The translations under genes and the position numbers were made by a program. A DNA stretch of 64,000 nt from Bacteroidaceae bacterium. Its GTDB lineage: Bacteria > Bacteroidota > Bacteroidia > Bacteroidales > Bacteroidaceae. Within the stretch, counting starts at the first letter, position 1; the number at the start of each line of letters is the position of its first letter. The DNA is taken from positions 1 to 64,000 of the forward strand of contig JAGAQY010000012.1 of the NCBI GenBank assembly GCA_017622495.1, in the 5' to 3' direction. This document shows positions 62,976-64,000 of the stretch, piece by piece. Below the pieces are notes generated by a model. The model saw only the letters and a list, made by a program, of their open reading frames with translations. It ran no database searches and was not told the origin of the DNA.

Positions 62976-64000
62976 TCACAGTATAGGGCGCAGGAATACA
63001 GCCAGATGCCCTACGAAGCGTTTCCAAGGAGAGAAGCTTTTGTAGAGTTCATGGTTAAGTGTATCGCTACATTGCTTATCAGCCTCGTATATCTCTACGA
63101 AATCGTTCACCAAGGTCGTGTCTATCACGATAGCATTCTGCTCGTGGTCAAAGTAGAGGCTACGATTTTCAAGGTTGGCCGAACCTATCATGCAACAGTC
63201 GTCGTCAATAGTCATCACCTTGGAGTGATGAAAGCCTCCATTGAAGAGAAACACATTGACGCCGCGTTTGGTAAGCCTATATCCCATAAGTTGAGATCCT
63301 TCGGGGGTGAGAGCGATATCACCTTTAGCGGAGAGCAGTATCTGCACATCAACCCCGCGCCCCACAGCATCGGTGAGTGCCCGACGTATGACTTTGGGAG
63401 GCAGAAAGTATGGGGTTACAATCTTTATCTCGTGCTCAGCCTCGCCAATGAGCCATAAGAAGGCATCAAGGATATCGCCATCACTGTAGCGGGGATGGTC
63501 GTTGACAATAGCCACGGGCACCCCATCTGAGTAGGCCGTGTGCGCAAGACAATAGTCGGCAGGTGAGATTTGTTCCTTGGTCTCGGCATTCCACATGGTA
63601 ATAAAATTACGTTGGATAATGTTAGCCGCAGGTCCCTCAATGCGCAGGTGCATATCGCGCCAGTCGCCAACCCCAGACAAGCCCGTAACGTAATAATCGG
63701 CAATATTGACACCACCGATAAACGCCGTCTGCCCATCAATGACAGCCACCTTACGATGGTCACGGTGAAAAGCGTGGTTGATCCAAGGAAACAGCATCGG
63801 GTCATACGATTGTATCTTGAATCCCATAGAACGCATCTCACGGATATGCTTGCGTCGGATGGGTTGGTCATTGGAGATGTTGCCAAAGTCGTCGAAGAGA
63901 ATGCGCACCTCTACACCCTCGTAGAGCTTACGCGCCAGTAGCGTCATCATGAGTTTGTTGATGGAGTCGTTACGGAAGTTGAAGTACTCAAGGTGCACCG
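62976..64000 (-). CDS. cls: Cardiolipin synthase (phospholipase D family), 5' end outside the window
   Basis: The last 341 or so codons are present. Two HKD motifs of the phospholipase D superfamily are complete: HRDHRKVAVIDGQTAFIGGV with GG following, and FHHSKVMTIDDDCCMIGSAN. The C-terminal residues resemble known Cls proteins (KSFSPWKRFVGHLAVFLRPIL). The enzyme joins two phosphatidylglycerol molecules into cardiolipin at the inner membrane. The missing N-terminal part, probably with the membrane helices, lies beyond the right edge. porD starts 222 bases downstream behind the 85-bp repeats. Confidence 0.92.
   Translation of the reverse strand, partial: VHLEYFNFRNDSINKLMMTLLARKLYEGVEVRILFDDFGNISNDQPIRRKHIREMRSMGFKIQSYDPMLFPWINHAFHRDHRKVAVIDGQTAFIGGVNIADYYVTGLSGVGDWRDMHLRIEGPAANIIQRNFITMWNAETKEQISPADYCLAHTAYSDGVPVAIVNDHPRYSDGDILDAFLWLIGEAEHEIKIVTPYFLPPKVIRRALTDAVGRGVDVQILLSAKGDIALTPEGSQLMGYRLTKRGVNVFLFNGGFHHSKVMTIDDDCCMIGSANLENRSLYFDHEQNAIVIDTTLVNDFVEIYEADKQCSDTLNHELYKSFSPWKRFVGHLAVFLRPIL

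Overview
The window is chromosomal DNA from a member of the Bacteroidales, most likely Prevotella-like. The reasons are SusC/SusD outer-membrane machinery, many lipoproteins, promoters of the Bacteroidetes type (TTTG, about 20 bases, TAnnTTTG), almost no Shine-Dalgarno sites (one clear exception before the GGGtGRT gene), a PorD-like protein and a protein with a type IX secretion-like C-terminal tail. No transposase, integrase, phage gene, rRNA or CRISPR array was found. Functions are read from motifs and family knowledge; no database search was run.

Layout. 1-2540: an HU-like DNA-binding gene behind a MITE-like inverted-repeat element, then an AT-rich island with two small lipoprotein genes, bounded by a second, truncated copy of the HU gene's 3' end. 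2540-9950: a secreted protein, an Fe-S scaffold/GGGtGRT pair, a pectin pair (GH105 and PL22) and a flavoprotein. 9989-17796 (minus strand): uvrA, metA, a U32 peptidase, an SPFH lipoprotein and uxuA. 17932-41141: a starch/maltodextrin locus with a GH10-like lipoprotein, malQ, a LytS/LytTR two-component pair, an MFS transporter, susC, susD, a SusE-like protein, a GH13 lipoprotein, a rare double-GH13 fusion (alpha-amylase joined to a SusA-type enzyme), a GH97 susB and an AraC regulator. 41321-48891: an HU mini-remnant with a 22-bp repeat array, a membrane-spanning HTH protein, a TlpA-like lipoprotein, ffh, folD, a CapA-like protein and tRNA-His. 49049-64000 (minus strand): a voltage-gated-type K+ channel fused to a NUDIX hydrolase, an M56/BlaI sensor-repressor pair, an M16 protease, a GH31 enzyme with dockerin and cohesin-like modules, trxB, porD and a partial cardiolipin synthase.

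How the parts work together. The Sus proteins would bind and import starch at the cell surface; GH13 and GH97 enzymes cut it to glucose and maltodextrins; the MFS protein would carry these inward and MalQ would process them. Three direct repeats exactly 21 bp apart lie between the sensor kinase gene and the transporter-sus operon, which fits binding by the LytTR regulator. GH105, PL22 and UxuA suggest additional use of pectin-derived uronates.

Most unusual points: (1) the channel-NUDIX fusion, a bacterial parallel to the TRPM2 channel-enzyme design; (2) promoter-bearing repeat arrays before four unrelated genes, where only the gene-proximal copy keeps the TTTG end of the -7 box and more distant copies read TTTA; (3) two arrays of short dyads with an exact 22-bp period; (4) AT-rich micro-repeats inserted in frame in at least five conserved proteins and also present in many intergenic gaps.
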